A stretch of 64,000 bases of DNA from Pandoraea terrae (lineage in GTDB: Bacteria > Pseudomonadota > Gammaproteobacteria > Burkholderiales > Burkholderiaceae). Location: the NCBI RefSeq assembly GCF_902459695.1, contig NZ_CABPRZ010000026.1, positions 21,009 through 85,008 on the forward strand. Direction: 5' to 3'. Below, one piece after another: positions 1 through 12,366 of the stretch; positions within the stretch are counted from its first letter, which is position 1, and each line of letters starts with the position of its first letter. A program made the position numbers and the translations under genes. The notes beneath the pieces are model-generated. The model was not told the origin of the DNA. It did not search any database and saw only the letters and a program-made list of their open reading frames with translations.

Positions 1-1386
1 CACTTCGTAGGTATCGGCGGCGCCGGCATGAGCGGCATCGCCGAGGTCCTGCTGAACCTCGGGTACCAGGTCAGCGGCTCCGATCTCGGCGACAACGCCG
101 TGACGCAGCGCCTGACGCGGCTCGGTGCGCGCGTGATCCAGGGTCATGCTGCCCGGAACGTGGAGACGGCCGACGCCATCGTGGTCTCGACGGCGATTAC
201 CGCCGATAACCCCGAAGTGCTGGCCGGCCGCGCCAAGCAGATTCCTATCGTGCCGCGCGCGCTGATGCTCGCGGAGCTGATGCGCCTGAAGCAGGGCATC
301 GCGATCGCCGGCACGCATGGCAAGACGACCACGACCAGCCTTGTCGCGAGCGTCCTTGCGCAGGGCGGTCTCGATCCGACGTTCGTGATCGGGGGACGCC
401 TGAACAGCGCCGGCGCGAACGCGAAGCTCGGCACGGGCGACTTCATTGTCGTCGAAGCGGACGAGTCGGATGCGTCGTTCCTGAACCTGAATCCGGTCAT
501 CGAAGTCATCACGAATATCGATGCCGACCATATGGACACCTATGGTCACGACTTCGCACGGCTCAAGCAGGCGTTCGTCGCCTTCACGCAGCGCCTGCCG
601 TTCTACGGCATTGCCGTGCTGTGCGTCGACGATCCGAATGTGCGCGAGATCCTGCCGTTCGTCTCGAAGCCGATCGTCCGTTATGGTCTCTCGGAAGACG
701 CCCAGGTGCGCGCGATCGATGTGCGTGCTGACGGCGGCCGCATGCAATTCACGGTGCTGCGCACGTACGGCGAAGGCGCGGCGCCGCTCGACGTCACGCT
801 GAACCTGCCGGGCAACCATAACGTGCTCAACGCGCTGGCCGCGATCGCGATTGCGACGGAACTCGAAGTGCCGGACGACGCGATTCGTCAGGCGTTGGCC
901 GAATTCCACGGTGTGGGCCGGCGCTTTCAACGATATGGCGAGATCGCGCTGCCCAAGGGCAGCGGCGGCGGCACATTCACGCTGATCGACGACTACGGGC
1001 ACCATCCCGTCGAAATGGCCGCGACGCTGGCCGCGGCACGCGGCGCGTTCCCGGGCCGCCGCATCCTGCTGGCGTTCCAGCCACATCGCTATACGCGCAC
1101 GCGCGACTGCTTCGAGGACTTTGTGAAAGTGCTGTCGGAAGCCGACGCGCTGGTGCTCGGCGAAGTGTATTCGGCCGGCGAAGCGCCAATCGTCGCGGCG
1201 GACGGCCGCGCCCTGTCGCGTGCGCTGCGCGTGGCGGGCAAGGTCGAGCCGGTGTTTGTCGAAGACGTGGCCGCGTTGGCCGACACCGTGTTGAAGGTGG
1301 CGCGCGCGGGCGACGTCGTGATTACCATGGGCGCCGGCTCGATTGGCGCGGTGCCCGGCAAGTTGCAAGAACAGCAAGGAGTTTGA
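1..1386 (+). CDS. murC: UDP-N-acetylmuramate--L-alanine ligase MurC (5' end cut by window)
   Basis: MurC is the cytoplasmic ligase that adds L-alanine to UDP-MurNAc, the first step of the peptide stem of peptidoglycan. The reading frame is open from base 1 ([17 protein letters not shown]), which is the typical MurC N-terminal nucleotide-binding motif, so only a few N-terminal residues are outside the window. The ATP-binding loop GTHGKTTTT and the later DDYGHHPVE and FQPHRYTRT motifs are all present. It heads the distal part of the dcw cluster; the ddlB start lies 1 base after its stop, so the two are probably co-transcribed and co-translated. Mpl at 47741 is a paralogue with another substrate. 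Confidence 0.97.
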   Translation, partial: HFVGIGGAGMSGIAEVLLNLGYQVSGSDLGDNAVTQRLTRLGARVIQGHAARNVETADAIVVSTAITADNPEVLAGRAKQIPIVPRALMLAELMRLKQGIAIAGTHGKTTTTSLVASVLAQGGLDPTFVIGGRLNSAGANAKLGTGDFIVVEADESDASFLNLNPVIEVITNIDADHMDTYGHDFARLKQAFVAFTQRLPFYGIAVLCVDDPNVREILPFVSKPIVRYGLSEDAQVRAIDVRADGGRMQFTVLRTYGEGAAPLDVTLNLPGNHNVLNALAAIAIATELEVPDDAIRQALAEFHGVGRRFQRYGEIALPKGSGGGTFTLIDDYGHHPVEMAATLAAARGAFPGRRILLAFQPHRYTRTRDCFEDFVKVLSEADALVLGEVYSAGEAPIVAADGRALSRALRVAGKVEPVFVEDVAALADTVLKVARAGDVVITMGAGSIGAVPGKLQEQQGV

Positions 1387-1387
1387 A

Positions 1388-2371
1388 GTGAGCGCATTCG
1401 ATCCGAAACGATTCGGCAAGGTGGGCGTCCTGATGGGCGGCCGTTCTGCCGAGCGCCAGATCTCGCTGATCTCGGGCAAGGGCGTGCTCGACGCGCTGCG
1501 TTCGCGCGGCGTTGACGCCCATGGCTTCGATACCGGCATGCACGACCTGAGCGCGCTTGCCGCGCAGAAGTTCGATCGTGTCTTCATCGCGCTACACGGC
1601 CGCTACGGCGAAGACGGCACGATGCAGGGCGTACTCGAACATCTGGGCATCCCCTACACCGGCAGCGGCGTGCTGGCCTCGTCGCTCGCGATGGACAAGG
1701 AAATGACGAAACGGGTCTGGCTGCATGAAGGGCTGCCGACGCCGCGTTTCACAATGCTCAAGGCCAACAGCGACTGGGACGCCGTGGCGCGCGACCTCGG
1801 TTTGCCGATCATCGTCAAACCGTCGCGCGAAGGCTCGACCATCGGTCTGACCAAGGTCACGGAAGTCTCGCAACTGCAGGCCGCCTATGAAAAGGCTGCG
1901 CGCCTGGACCCGGATGTCCTGGCCGAAGAGTTCATCGACGGCGACGAGTTGACGGTGCCGGTGCTCGGCATCGGCACGCAGGGCGCGGCGGCCGCACGCT
2001 CGCTGCCGGTCATCCGCATCGTCGCGCCGGAAGCGAACTACGACTACCAGAACAAGTATTTCAAGGACGACACGCGCTACGAGTGTCCGCCGCCGTTGCC
2101 GGTGTCGCTGCAGGAGGAAGTGCAGCGCCTCGTGCTGCGCGCTTACCTCGTGCTGGGTTGCCGCGGCTGGGCCCGCGCCGACGTGATGTTGAGAAAGCGC
2201 GACAACAAGCCGTATCTGCTGGAGATCAACACCTCGCCAGGCATGACCGGGCATTCGTTGGTGCCGATCTCGGCACGTGCAACCGGTTTGTCGTACGAAG
2301 ATCTCGTGCTGGAAATCCTCAGCACGGCCACGCTCGATCTGCATCCGAACGAGCAGTGGAAACCTGAATAA
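1388..2371 (+). CDS. ddlB: D-alanine--D-alanine ligase
   Basis: This ATP-grasp enzyme joins two D-alanines to make the dipeptide used by MurF. The 327-residue length is normal for DdlB. The C-terminal Mg/ATP site [12 protein letters not shown] and an early [11 protein letters not shown] motif identify it. I place the start at GTG 1388 because AAGGAG at 1376-1381 sits 6 bases upstream and the protein then begins shortly before KVGVLMGG, as in other DdlB proteins; an in-frame upstream start would lie inside murC. It lies between murC and ftsQ as in most proteobacterial dcw clusters. Confidence 0.96.
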   Translation: MSAFDPKRFGKVGVLMGGRSAERQISLISGKGVLDALRSRGVDAHGFDTGMHDLSALAAQKFDRVFIALHGRYGEDGTMQGVLEHLGIPYTGSGVLASSLAMDKEMTKRVWLHEGLPTPRFTMLKANSDWDAVARDLGLPIIVKPSREGSTIGLTKVTEVSQLQAAYEKAARLDPDVLAEEFIDGDELTVPVLGIGTQGAAAARSLPVIRIVAPEANYDYQNKYFKDDTRYECPPPLPVSLQEEVQRLVLRAYLVLGCRGWARADVMLRKRDNKPYLLEINTSPGMTGHSLVPISARATGLSYEDLVLEILSTATLDLHPNEQWKPE

Positions 2372-2395
2372 CGGAAACGAAGGAAACCCATCGCC

Positions 2396-3241
2396 ATGTG
2401 GCACAACGTCCGCCTGCTCAACGCCGTCGCCAGCGTGCTTGTCGCGCTGTGCGTGCTGGCGGCGCTCGCGGCCGGCGCACGCTGGTTGATCCAGCGGCCG
2501 CTGTTTACCCTGAAGGCGGTCCAGATCGACGGCGACGTCGAGCATATCAACGGCCCGACGCTGCGCGCGAATGCGGTGTCGCGGCTGCGCGGCAATTTCT
2601 TCACGATCGACCTCGACGCCACACGCGCGGCGTTCGAAGCCGTGCCCTGGGTGCGTCACGCGAGCGTGCGGCGCGTGTGGCCGAATCGCCTGGCGATCAC
2701 GATCGAGGAATTCAAGCCGCTTGCGACGTGGGCTGACGGGCGGTTGGTGAGCGTGGACGGCGAACTGTTTGCGGCCAATCTGGCCGAAGCGGAAGAGCAC
2801 GGGAAATTGCCGGAGTTTGCCGGGCCGGCGGGCAGCGAGAGAGACGTGACGGCGCGCTACTACGACTTCGTCAAATGGTTCTCGCCCTTGGGCATGAAGC
2901 CGGAAGCGGTCAGCCTGTCGGCACGCTACGCCTGGGGCGTGCGTCTGTCGGGTGGCGTGCAGTTGGCGCTGGGCCGGGAACGCAATGCCGAAACGCTGGT
3001 GTCGCGCAGCCGGCGTTTCGTGCAGGCATATCCGCAAGTGGCGGCGCGTTGGGGCAGCCAGATCGAATACGCCGATCTGCGCTATCCGAACGGGTTTGCG
3101 GTGCGTGCCGCCGGCATGCGGTTTTTGAGTGAAGCGGAATCGAAAAAGTTGGAAACCCGGGTGCAGCAGCCGCAGCCGCAGCGGCCGCAGGCGGCGAAAC
3201 GGGATGCGCAAAAACCGGGTTTGCAGAAGCGAAGCCAGTGA
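2396..3241 (+). CDS. ftsQ: Cell division protein FtsQ
   Basis: FtsQ is a bitopic inner-membrane divisome protein that connects FtsB/FtsL to the early division proteins. The 281-residue product has a short cytoplasmic N-terminus, one membrane segment at about residues 6-28, then a POTRA-like region (FTLKAVQIDG onward, with AVPWVRHASVRRVWPN) and the FtsQ beta domain. The last 30 or so residues are rich in Gln, Pro and Lys/Arg and look disordered. It follows ddlB by 24 bases and precedes ftsA by 22, consistent with one operon. Confidence 0.95.
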   Translation: MWHNVRLLNAVASVLVALCVLAALAAGARWLIQRPLFTLKAVQIDGDVEHINGPTLRANAVSRLRGNFFTIDLDATRAAFEAVPWVRHASVRRVWPNRLAITIEEFKPLATWADGRLVSVDGELFAANLAEAEEHGKLPEFAGPAGSERDVTARYYDFVKWFSPLGMKPEAVSLSARYAWGVRLSGGVQLALGRERNAETLVSRSRRFVQAYPQVAARWGSQIEYADLRYPNGFAVRAAGMRFLSEAESKKLETRVQQPQPQRPQAAKRDAQKPGLQKRSQ

Positions 3242-3263
3242 GACTTCAGGACTTACACACGCT

Positions 3264-4496
3264 ATGAGTAAAGATTACAAGGATCTGTTGGTCGCCCTCG
3301 ATATCGGCACGACGAAAGTCGTGGCGGTAGTGGCCGAACTGCGCCCTGAAGGCCGCTACGAAGTCATTGGCCTCGGCCAGAGCGAATCGCGCGGACTCAA
3401 GAAGGGCGTCGTGGTCAACATCGAGGCCACGGTCCAGTCGATCCAGCGCGCGCTCGAAGAAGCGGAGCTGATGGCCGACTGCAAAATCACGAACGTGTTC
3501 ACCGGCATTGCCGGCAGCCACATCCGCAGCTTCAACTCGAGCGGGATGGTGGCGATCAAGGACAAGGAAGTGACGCAGGCGGATGTGGCTCGCGTGATCG
3601 AAACCGCCAAGGCGATCAACATTCCCACGGACCAGCAGGTGCTGCACATCCTGACGCAGGAATTCATCATCGACGGCCAGGAAGACGTTCGCGAGCCGAT
3701 CGGCATGAGCGGCATCCGTCTCGAAGTGAAGGTGCATATCGTGACGGGCGCTGTGTCGGCGGCACAGAACATCGTCAAGTGCGTGCGCCGCTGCGGCCTG
3801 GAAGTCAACGACCTGATCCTGCAGCCGCTCGCGTCGAGCATCTCGGTGCTGACGGAAGACGAAAAGGAATTGGGTGTGGTGCTGATCGACATCGGCGGCG
3901 GCACGACCGACATCGCGATCTTCAGCGAAGGCGCGATCCGTCACACGGCGGTGATTCCGATCGCCGGCGACCAGATCACGAGCGACATTGCGATGGCGGT
4001 GCGCACGCCGACGCCGGACGCGGAAGACATCAAGATCCAGCACGGCATCGCCAAGCAGTCGCTGGCCGATCCGGACGAAATGATCGAAGTGCCGGGCCTC
4101 GGCGAGCGCGGTCCGCGCACGTTGTCGCGCCAGGCGCTGGCGGCCGTTATCGAGCCGCGCGTGGAAGAGTTGTTCTCGCTTGTGCAACAGGTTGTGCGCG
4201 AGTCGGGGTACGAAGAATTGCTGTCGTCAGGCATCGTGCTGACGGGCGGCGCGGCAATGATGCCGGGCATGGTCGAACTGGGCGAGGACATTTTCCTGAA
4301 GCCCGTGCGTATCGGCGTGCCCGAGTATGCCGGCGGCCTGGCCGATGTCGTGCGCAGCCCTCGCTATGCAACGGCCATGGGGCTGCTGCTCGAAGGGCGT
4401 TCGCAACGCATGCGCGGGCGCAAGGTGGCGGTGCAGTCGGGACAGGCGAATCAGGTGTGGACCCGGATGCGCGATTGGTTTTTCAGCAATTTTTAA
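3264..4496 (+). CDS. ftsA: Cell division protein FtsA
   Basis: FtsA is an actin-like ATPase that tethers FtsZ filaments to the inner membrane and recruits later divisome proteins. The 410-residue product starts MSKDYKDLLVALDIGTTK, where DIGTTK is the phosphate-1 loop of the actin/Hsp70 fold; GGGTTDIAIF is phosphate 2 and LTGGAAMMPG the adenosine motif. The C-terminus (TRMRDWFFSNF) is the expected amphipathic membrane-targeting helix. I use ATG 3264, which gives the standard N-terminus; the frame is open further upstream into ftsQ but that part is not FtsA-like. ftsZ follows after 104 bases. Confidence 0.97.
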   Translation: MSKDYKDLLVALDIGTTKVVAVVAELRPEGRYEVIGLGQSESRGLKKGVVVNIEATVQSIQRALEEAELMADCKITNVFTGIAGSHIRSFNSSGMVAIKDKEVTQADVARVIETAKAINIPTDQQVLHILTQEFIIDGQEDVREPIGMSGIRLEVKVHIVTGAVSAAQNIVKCVRRCGLEVNDLILQPLASSISVLTEDEKELGVVLIDIGGGTTDIAIFSEGAIRHTAVIPIAGDQITSDIAMAVRTPTPDAEDIKIQHGIAKQSLADPDEMIEVPGLGERGPRTLSRQALAAVIEPRVEELFSLVQQVVRESGYEELLSSGIVLTGGAAMMPGMVELGEDIFLKPVRIGVPEYAGGLADVVRSPRYATAMGLLLEGRSQRMRGRKVAVQSGQANQVWTRMRDWFFSNF

Positions 4497-4600
4497 ATGC
4501 TTTTTTGAGGGTGTGGAAAAGACAGACGGTCAGGCGGCGCAATACCCGAGTCGCCGTTTGATACCGGAGGTCGAATCCGCTTTTTTTCACTGGAGGCGTT

Positions 4601-5788
4601 ATGAACTTTGAAATGTTGGAAACGGAAACCAACGGCACCATCATCAAGGTGGTGGGCGTTGGTGGCGCGGGCGGCAATGCCGTTCAGCACATGATCAACC
4701 GCGGCGTGCAGGGCGTGGAATTCATCGCCATGAACACCGACGCGCAAGCGCTTGGCCGTTCGCAAGCGAGCATCACGATCCAGCTCGGCAAGACCGGCTT
4801 GGGTGCGGGCGCGCGTCCGGAGATGGGCCGTTCGGCCGCCGAAGAGGCGCGTGAGCGCGTGGCCGATGCGCTGCGCGGCGCGCACATGGTGTTCATCACG
4901 GCAGGCATGGGCGGTGGCACCGGTACCGGTGCTGCGCCCGTCGTCGCGCAAATCGCCAAGGAAATGGGCATCCTGACCGTCGGCGTCGTGTCGAAGCCTT
5001 TCGAGTTCGAAGGCGGCAAGCGCATGCGTGTGGCCGAGAACGGCGCGCAGGAACTGGAAGACAACGTCGACTCGCTGATCGTCGTGCTCAATGACAAGTT
5101 GTTCGAAGTCATGGGCGACGATGCCGAGATGGACAAATGCTTCCAGTGCGCTGACGACGTGCTGCATAACGCCGTGGCCGGTATTGCGGAAATCATCAAC
5201 GTGGACGGTCTCGTCAACGTCGACTTCGAAGACGTGAAGACGGTGATGGGCGAGCAGGGCAAGGCGATGATGGGCACGGCGACGGTCGCCGGTGTCGATC
5301 GCGCCCGTCTGGCGGCGGAACAGGCCGTGGCGAGCCCGCTGCTCGAAGGCGTCGATCTGTCGGGCGCGCGCGGCGTGCTGGTCAACATCACGGCCTCGCG
5401 TTCGCTGCGCCTGTCGGAAACGCGTGAAGTGATGAACACCATCAAGAGCTATGCCGCTGAAGACGCGACCGTGATTTTCGGTACCGTCTATGACGACAAG
5501 ATGGGCGATGCACTGCGCGTGACGGTGGTTGCAACGGGCCTCGGCCGCGCTGCGTCGAAGAAGCAAGCTGCACCGATGACGCTGCTCAAGACCGGTACGG
5601 ACAACCTGCCGATCGCGGCGGGTCACGTTCCGGTGATGCAGACGTCCGGCACGGATTACGGCGCGCTCGAGACGCCGGCCGTGTGGCGCAGCTCGCGTGA
5701 AACCGCGGCGTCGCATGTGGCTGCGCTGCAGGAAAAGGGTGTCGACACGTACGACATTCCGGCATTCCTGCGCAAGCAAGCCGACTGA
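4601..5788 (+). CDS. ftsZ: Cell division protein FtsZ
   Basis: FtsZ is the tubulin-like GTPase that forms the Z ring. The 395-residue protein has the tubulin signature GGGTGTG at residues 104-110, the nucleotide-contacting KVVGVGGAGGNAV near residue 16, a variable linker from about residue 325, and the conserved C-terminal tail YDIPAFLRKQAD that binds FtsA and ZapD (zapD is at 14005-14760 in this window). ATG 4601 is preceded by a GGAGG sequence. The 104-base ftsA-ftsZ gap could hold a local ftsZ promoter, but I see no convincing consensus. Confidence 0.98.
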   Translation: MNFEMLETETNGTIIKVVGVGGAGGNAVQHMINRGVQGVEFIAMNTDAQALGRSQASITIQLGKTGLGAGARPEMGRSAAEEARERVADALRGAHMVFITAGMGGGTGTGAAPVVAQIAKEMGILTVGVVSKPFEFEGGKRMRVAENGAQELEDNVDSLIVVLNDKLFEVMGDDAEMDKCFQCADDVLHNAVAGIAEIINVDGLVNVDFEDVKTVMGEQGKAMMGTATVAGVDRARLAAEQAVASPLLEGVDLSGARGVLVNITASRSLRLSETREVMNTIKSYAAEDATVIFGTVYDDKMGDALRVTVVATGLGRAASKKQAAPMTLLKTGTDNLPIAAGHVPVMQTSGTDYGALETPAVWRSSRETAASHVAALQEKGVDTYDIPAFLRKQAD

Positions 5789-6289
5789 TAGGGCGCGCGC
5801 GGACCGGGTTGCCAGTGTCCGGTTCGCCGCACCCTGCGACGGCATGAGGCCGGCGCGAAAGCGCACAGGACGGTGAGCGACGTTACGGGTAAGCGTCGCA
5901 CGCCTTTGACCTGGCCGCATGCCGTCGGGCGCATGCACGAAATCTCGCGACCGCCGCAAGGCGGGCGCGGCAGAAGTGTCCGCGCTTTGGAAGGAAACGT
6001 CCGGGCGACGCGAAAGCGCGCCGGGGCGGTAGTCGATGCAGCTCCCCGGGAGGCCGGGCGGCAGCGCGTGCGTGATGGTTTGACGTGCGCAATGTCGCTC
6101 GATCCCGGTGCCTGCCCCGGCCGCAACGACATGCCTCCGTCGTTGTGGCCGGGCAGCCTTCTCGTCGTGAACGTGGTGTGCGTTCAAACGCTCGGTTGTG
6201 GAAACTAGCAAGACGAAAGGCACCCCAAAGGGGCAAAATGATTGGTAACGATTCGTTGCTATTGGTAAACCACGACCTGGCTAGCGATC
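5789..6289. other. Non-coding gap between ftsZ and lpxC
   Basis: About 500 bases with no reading frame I can defend. Frames open in this stretch (for example 111 codons on the plus strand at 5873-6208 and 158 codons on the minus strand at 5656-6132) give low-complexity Arg/Ala/Pro-rich products without recognisable motifs and are typical chance frames of GC-rich DNA. There is a weak CCCC-AAA-GGGG hairpin at 6223-6233 followed by AAAA. The A+T content rises just before the lpxC promoter. I see nothing else specific here. Confidence 0.6.
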
Positions 6290-6298
6290 TGTTATAAT
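6290..6298 (+). promoter_or_regulatory. Extended -10 promoter for lpxC
   Basis: TGTTATAAT at 6290-6298 is a perfect extended -10 element (TGn plus TATAAT). No good -35 hexamer is present at 16-18 bases upstream, which is typical of extended -10 promoters. Transcription would begin near 6305, about 36 bases before the lpxC start. An in-frame five-codon ORF (ATG 6306 to TAA 6323) lies in that leader. Assignment is from sequence only. Confidence 0.7.
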
Positions 6299-6340
6299 TG
6301 ACTCTATGAAAATCGGCACTTAATAGTTTCCATAAATAGC

Positions 6341-7255
6341 ATGCTGAAGCAGCGCACTCTCAAATCCATCGCCAAGACAGTTGGCATCGGCTTGCACTCC
6401 GGTCGCAAGGTCGAGCTGACGTTGCGTCCCGCGCCGCCCGATACCGGCATCGTGTTTTGCCGTATCGACCTGCCTACGCCGGTCGACATTCCGGCGTCGG
6501 CGCTGAGCGTTGGCGACACGCGCATGGCGTCCGTTCTCCAGAAGGACGGTGCACGCGTGTCGACGGTGGAGCATTTGATGTCCGCATGCGCAGGGCTTGG
6601 CATCGACAACCTGTATGTCGACGTCACGGCCGAGGAAATTCCGATCATGGACGGCAGCGCCGCGACGTTCGTCTTCCTGATCCAGTCCGCCGGTATCGAA
6701 GAGCAGAACGCGGCGAAGAAGTTCATCCGTGTCACGCGTCCGGTCGAGGTGCGTGAAGGCGACAAGTTCGCGCGCATGGAGCCGTACAACGGTTTCAAGC
6801 TCAAGTTCACCATCGATTTCCGTCACCCGGCCGTGGATCGTACCGGCCAGGCGCTCGAGGTCGATTTTGCCGAGACGTCGTACGCGAAGGAAATCGCGCG
6901 TGCGCGCACGTTCGGTTTTGCCCACGAAGTGGAAATGCTGCGCGAGCTGGGTCTGGCGCGCGGCGGCAGCATGGACAACGCGATCGTCCTCGACGAATAC
7001 CGCATCCTGAACAACGACGGCTTGCGCTACGACGACGAATTCGTGAAGCACAAGATGCTCGATGCGATTGGCGACCTGTATGTCATCGGCCACCCGCTGC
7101 TGGCGTCGTACACCGCCTACAAGTCGGGTCACGGGCTGAACAACGCCCTCCTGCGCGAATTGCTCGCGCAGCAAGCCTATGAAGTGGTGACCTTCGAACG
7201 TGCAGAAGATGCGCCGCGCGGGTTCCAGTTCGAGCCGCAAACGGCATTTGCCTGA
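6341..7255 (+). CDS. lpxC: UDP-3-O-acyl-N-acetylglucosamine deacetylase LpxC
   Basis: LpxC is the zinc-dependent deacetylase that catalyses the committed step of lipid A synthesis. The 304-residue length and the start [21 protein letters not shown] are standard. Zinc ligands are visible in the VEHLMSA motif near residue 80 and in [12 protein letters not shown] near residue 237, where His and Asp are conserved. ATG 6341 has no clear Shine-Dalgarno sequence, so initiation may be weak or regulated. It follows ftsZ as the end of the dcw cluster and has its own promoter and terminator. Confidence 0.97.
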   Translation: MLKQRTLKSIAKTVGIGLHSGRKVELTLRPAPPDTGIVFCRIDLPTPVDIPASALSVGDTRMASVLQKDGARVSTVEHLMSACAGLGIDNLYVDVTAEEIPIMDGSAATFVFLIQSAGIEEQNAAKKFIRVTRPVEVREGDKFARMEPYNGFKLKFTIDFRHPAVDRTGQALEVDFAETSYAKEIARARTFGFAHEVEMLRELGLARGGSMDNAIVLDEYRILNNDGLRYDDEFVKHKMLDAIGDLYVIGHPLLASYTAYKSGHGLNNALLRELLAQQAYEVVTFERAEDAPRGFQFEPQTAFA

Positions 7256-7283
7256 AGCACGATTCAGGTGGGTCTTTTACGCA

Positions 7284-7317
7284 AAACGCGCCGACAGGAT
7301 TCGGCGCGTTTTTGTTT
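7284..7317 (+). terminator. Rho-independent terminator after lpxC
   Basis: An 11-bp perfect inverted repeat (AAACGCGCCGA at 7284-7294, TCGGCGCGTTT at 7301-7311) with a 6-base loop, followed by a T-rich run. It separates lpxC from the convergent DciA-like gene and could serve both strands. Confidence 0.9.
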
Positions 7318-7336
7318 GGCGGGCAGGCGCCCAGGG

Positions 7337-7819
7337 TCAGTCCTTGCGTGTGCCGCCGTGCGAGTGGCGGGCGACGAGCCGCGCGAGGGCGTCGCGCAAC
7401 GGCGACGGTTCGAGCTGGTCGCGCAGGTCGCGCAGACTCACGAGCCCCTGGCGCGACAGGCGCGCCTCTTTGGGGGCCTTCGCCGGTTCCGGTGCGGCGA
7501 TGCTGACGCGAATCCGGATATTGCGGATGAGCCAGCCGCGCCTGGCAAGCCCTTCGATCAGCGACGGCGTCTGCTGGCGCAGGCGGGCGGCCACGGCGTT
7601 GTTGGTCACGAGGAAGACGAGCGCCCCCTCCCGTGGTGGCGCGAGCCGCACCGTGCCGGCCAGCGGCGCAGGCAACAGTGCGCGGACGTCCGTTTCAAGC
7701 CGGCCCAGTTGTTCCGCGGCGACGAGCAAAGACCCCGCGCCGTCGGCGGAGGACAACAGGTCGGTCAACGGGCGGGCCACACGCGGACGCGCCTTGCGGG
7801 GCGATTTCAGGAATTTCAT
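7337..7819 (-). CDS. DciA-like DUF721 protein
   Basis: The 160-residue product has the compact DUF721/DciA pattern: a conserved helix near the N-terminus (RPLTDLLSS), a beta-strand region (EGALVFLVTNNAVAARLRQQ) in which the family's LRQ motif is visible, and a basic, disordered C-terminus. DciA proteins help load the replicative helicase DnaB in bacteria lacking DnaC; family assignment is from the motif pattern only. I choose ATG 7819 (MKFLKSPRKARPR); the frame extends 21 codons further upstream without a better start. It is encoded opposite to its neighbours lpxC and secA, as is common in Burkholderiales. Confidence 0.75.
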   Translation of the reverse strand: MKFLKSPRKARPRVARPLTDLLSSADGAGSLLVAAEQLGRLETDVRALLPAPLAGTVRLAPPREGALVFLVTNNAVAARLRQQTPSLIEGLARRGWLIRNIRIRVSIAAPEPAKAPKEARLSRQGLVSLRDLRDQLEPSPLRDALARLVARHSHGGTRKD

Positions 7820-7881
7820 ATCTGGGCCATGGTCAGACGCTATTGTACCGGTCAAGGTGCCCGGGCCACTGCGCCGCACCA

Positions 7882-7890
7882 TGCTAGAAT
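7882..7890 (+). promoter_or_regulatory. Extended -10 promoter for secA
   Basis: TGCTAGAAT at 7882-7890 matches an extended -10 element. No strong -35 is seen. Transcription from here would start near 7897 and give a leader of about 165 bases before secA. The element lies just upstream of the divergent DciA-like gene start. Confidence 0.6.
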
Positions 7891-7987
7891 CCCTTTTTTA
7901 GAATACGTGCCGAACCTGCGCGCGGCGTCCCTGCCAAACACCGGTTCGCCGCAAGGCATTCGAACGGGTACGCGGGTTTCGCGTCCG

Positions 7988-8017
7988 GGCGGCGTCAGGC
8001 TTTTTGCCTGCGCCGCC
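7988..8017 (+). promoter_or_regulatory. GC-rich hairpin in the secA leader
   Basis: GGCGGCG-T-CAGGC at 7988-8000 pairs with GCCTG-CGCCGCC at 8006-8017 across a TTTTT loop, giving a 12-bp stem with one bulged T. No T-run follows, so it is not a simple terminator. It ends 46 bases before the secA ATG in a region with a poor Shine-Dalgarno sequence. A regulatory role in secA expression is only an inference. Confidence 0.45.
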
Positions 8018-8063
8018 GGGCCGGCGCCCGCGGACAACATTTGCCGCCCTAACCAGTGATCCG

Positions 8064-10859
<2,796 letters not shown>

Positions 10860-10871
10860 GATGTGAAGTAT

Positions 10872-10902
10872 GCGGCGCCGAAGATCGGCGCCGCGTTGTT
10901 TT
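10872..10902 (+). terminator. Terminator after secA
   Basis: GCGGCGCCGA (10872-10881) and TCGGCGCCGC (10885-10894) form a 10-bp perfect stem with a 3-base loop, followed by GTTGTTTT. It lies 12 bases after the secA stop. Confidence 0.88.
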
Positions 10903-11088
10903 GAGTGCCGATTTCGCTTTGACGCCGAATCGCTGACGCACTGCCGCCAGGCTGCCCCGACGCCGGCTGCGGCGCGACGGCTCCCGCCGCCCCGCCATCG
11001 CCACAGGGCCCGCCAATGCCGGTCAGGCCGATGCCTGTCGTTCGTCACAGCCCCTTTTTTCTGAACTCCTTCTCGCGGGCGAACCCCT

Positions 11089-12318
11089 ATGGCCGTCAAT
11101 TTCCCCTCGATCGATCCTGCTCAACTGCATGCCGTTCCCGGCGTCGAACTGGGCTGGGCCGAAGCGCATATCCGTAAACCGAACCGCAAGGATGTGCTCG
11201 TGATGCGCTTCGCGCCCGGTAGTACGGTGTCGGGGGTGTTTACGACGAACCGTTTCTGCGCCGCGCCGGTCACGGTCTGCAAGGCGCACCTCGCCGCCGC
11301 CGCCGGCATTCGCGCGCTGGTCGTCAACACCGGCAATGCCAACGCCGGCACGGGCGAGCCGGGCATGCTGGCCACGCGCCAAACATGCGACGCGCTCGCC
11401 AAGCTGCTCGACGTCGCGCCGAACCAGATCCTGCCGTTCTCGACCGGGGTGATTCTCGAGCCGCTGCCGGTCGACCGGCTCGTGGCCGGTTTGCCCCAGG
11501 CCATCGGCAATCTCAAGGCGGCGCACTGGTTCGAAGCCGCGCAATCGATCATGACGACCGACACGCTGCCGAAGGCCGCGTCGCGCCAGGTCACGATCGA
11601 CGGCAAGACGATCACGATGACCGGCGTCAGCAAGGGCGCCGGCATGATTCGTCCGAACATGGCGACAATGCTGGGCTTTGTCGGCACCAACGCCCGCGTG
11701 GCGCAGCCGGTGCTCGATGAACTCGTGAAGTTCGTGGCCGATCGTTCGTTCAACGCGATCACGATCGACGGCGATACGTCGACGAACGACTCGTTCATCG
11801 TCGCCGCCACGGGCCAGACCGACCTGCCGGAAATCGCAAGCACAGATACGCCGGCCTATGGCGCGTTGCGCGATGCGTTGCTGTCGCTGTCGCAGGAACT
11901 GGCGCAGTTGATCGTGCGTGACGGCGAGGGCGCCACCAAGTTCATCACCGTGACGGTCGAGGGCGGGCGCGATATCGCCGAATGCCGTCAGATCGCTTAC
12001 GCCATCGGCCATTCGCCGCTCGTGAAGACGGCCTTCTTTGCGTCGGACCCCAACCTCGGCCGGATTCTGGCCGCGATCGGCTACGCGGGCGTGACGGATC
12101 TCGACGTCAGCAAGATCGATCTGTATCTCGACGATGTGTGGGTCGCACGCGCCGGCGGCCGCAATCCCGATTACCGCGAGGAAGACGGCCAGCGCGTCAT
12201 GAAGCAGGCCGAGATCGGCGTGCGCGTGGTGCTGGGCCGTGGCGACGCGCAGGCAACGGTCTGGACCTGCGATCTGTCGCACGACTACGTCAGCATCAAC
12301 GCCGATTACCGTTCTTGA
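11089..12318 (+). CDS. argJ: Bifunctional glutamate N-acetyltransferase / ornithine acetyltransferase ArgJ
   Basis: ArgJ recycles the acetyl group from N-acetylornithine to glutamate and, in bifunctional forms, also uses acetyl-CoA, in arginine synthesis. The 409-residue precursor self-cleaves between Ala192 and Thr193 in the motif [10 protein letters not shown], which is intact here, so alpha and beta chains are expected. The GVSKGAGMI and NTGNANAGTG motifs are also conserved. The closing region has the usual [13 protein letters not shown] end. Whether this enzyme is mono- or bifunctional cannot be told from sequence alone. The gene is between secA and the DUF815 ATPase with about 230 non-coding bases in front. 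Confidence 0.95.
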   Translation: MAVNFPSIDPAQLHAVPGVELGWAEAHIRKPNRKDVLVMRFAPGSTVSGVFTTNRFCAAPVTVCKAHLAAAAGIRALVVNTGNANAGTGEPGMLATRQTCDALAKLLDVAPNQILPFSTGVILEPLPVDRLVAGLPQAIGNLKAAHWFEAAQSIMTTDTLPKAASRQVTIDGKTITMTGVSKGAGMIRPNMATMLGFVGTNARVAQPVLDELVKFVADRSFNAITIDGDTSTNDSFIVAATGQTDLPEIASTDTPAYGALRDALLSLSQELAQLIVRDGEGATKFITVTVEGGRDIAECRQIAYAIGHSPLVKTAFFASDPNLGRILAAIGYAGVTDLDVSKIDLYLDDVWVARAGGRNPDYREEDGQRVMKQAEIGVRVVLGRGDAQATVWTCDLSHDYVSINADYRS

Positions 12319-12366
12319 TCATCTAACCGGAAGCGCCCGCCAGTGGCGCGTGGGGACTGTCGCATC

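Noticed and set aside
5873..6208. 111-codon plus-strand frame between ftsZ and lpxC
   Set aside because: No Shine-Dalgarno or recognisable motif, and an overlapping minus-strand frame of similar quality exists.
7907..8059. True SecM homologue upstream of secA
   Set aside because: Only GIRTG resembles the arrest core; there is no signal peptide, the Trp/Ile residues and final Pro are missing, and SecM is a gammaproteobacterial protein. Kept only as a weak lead.
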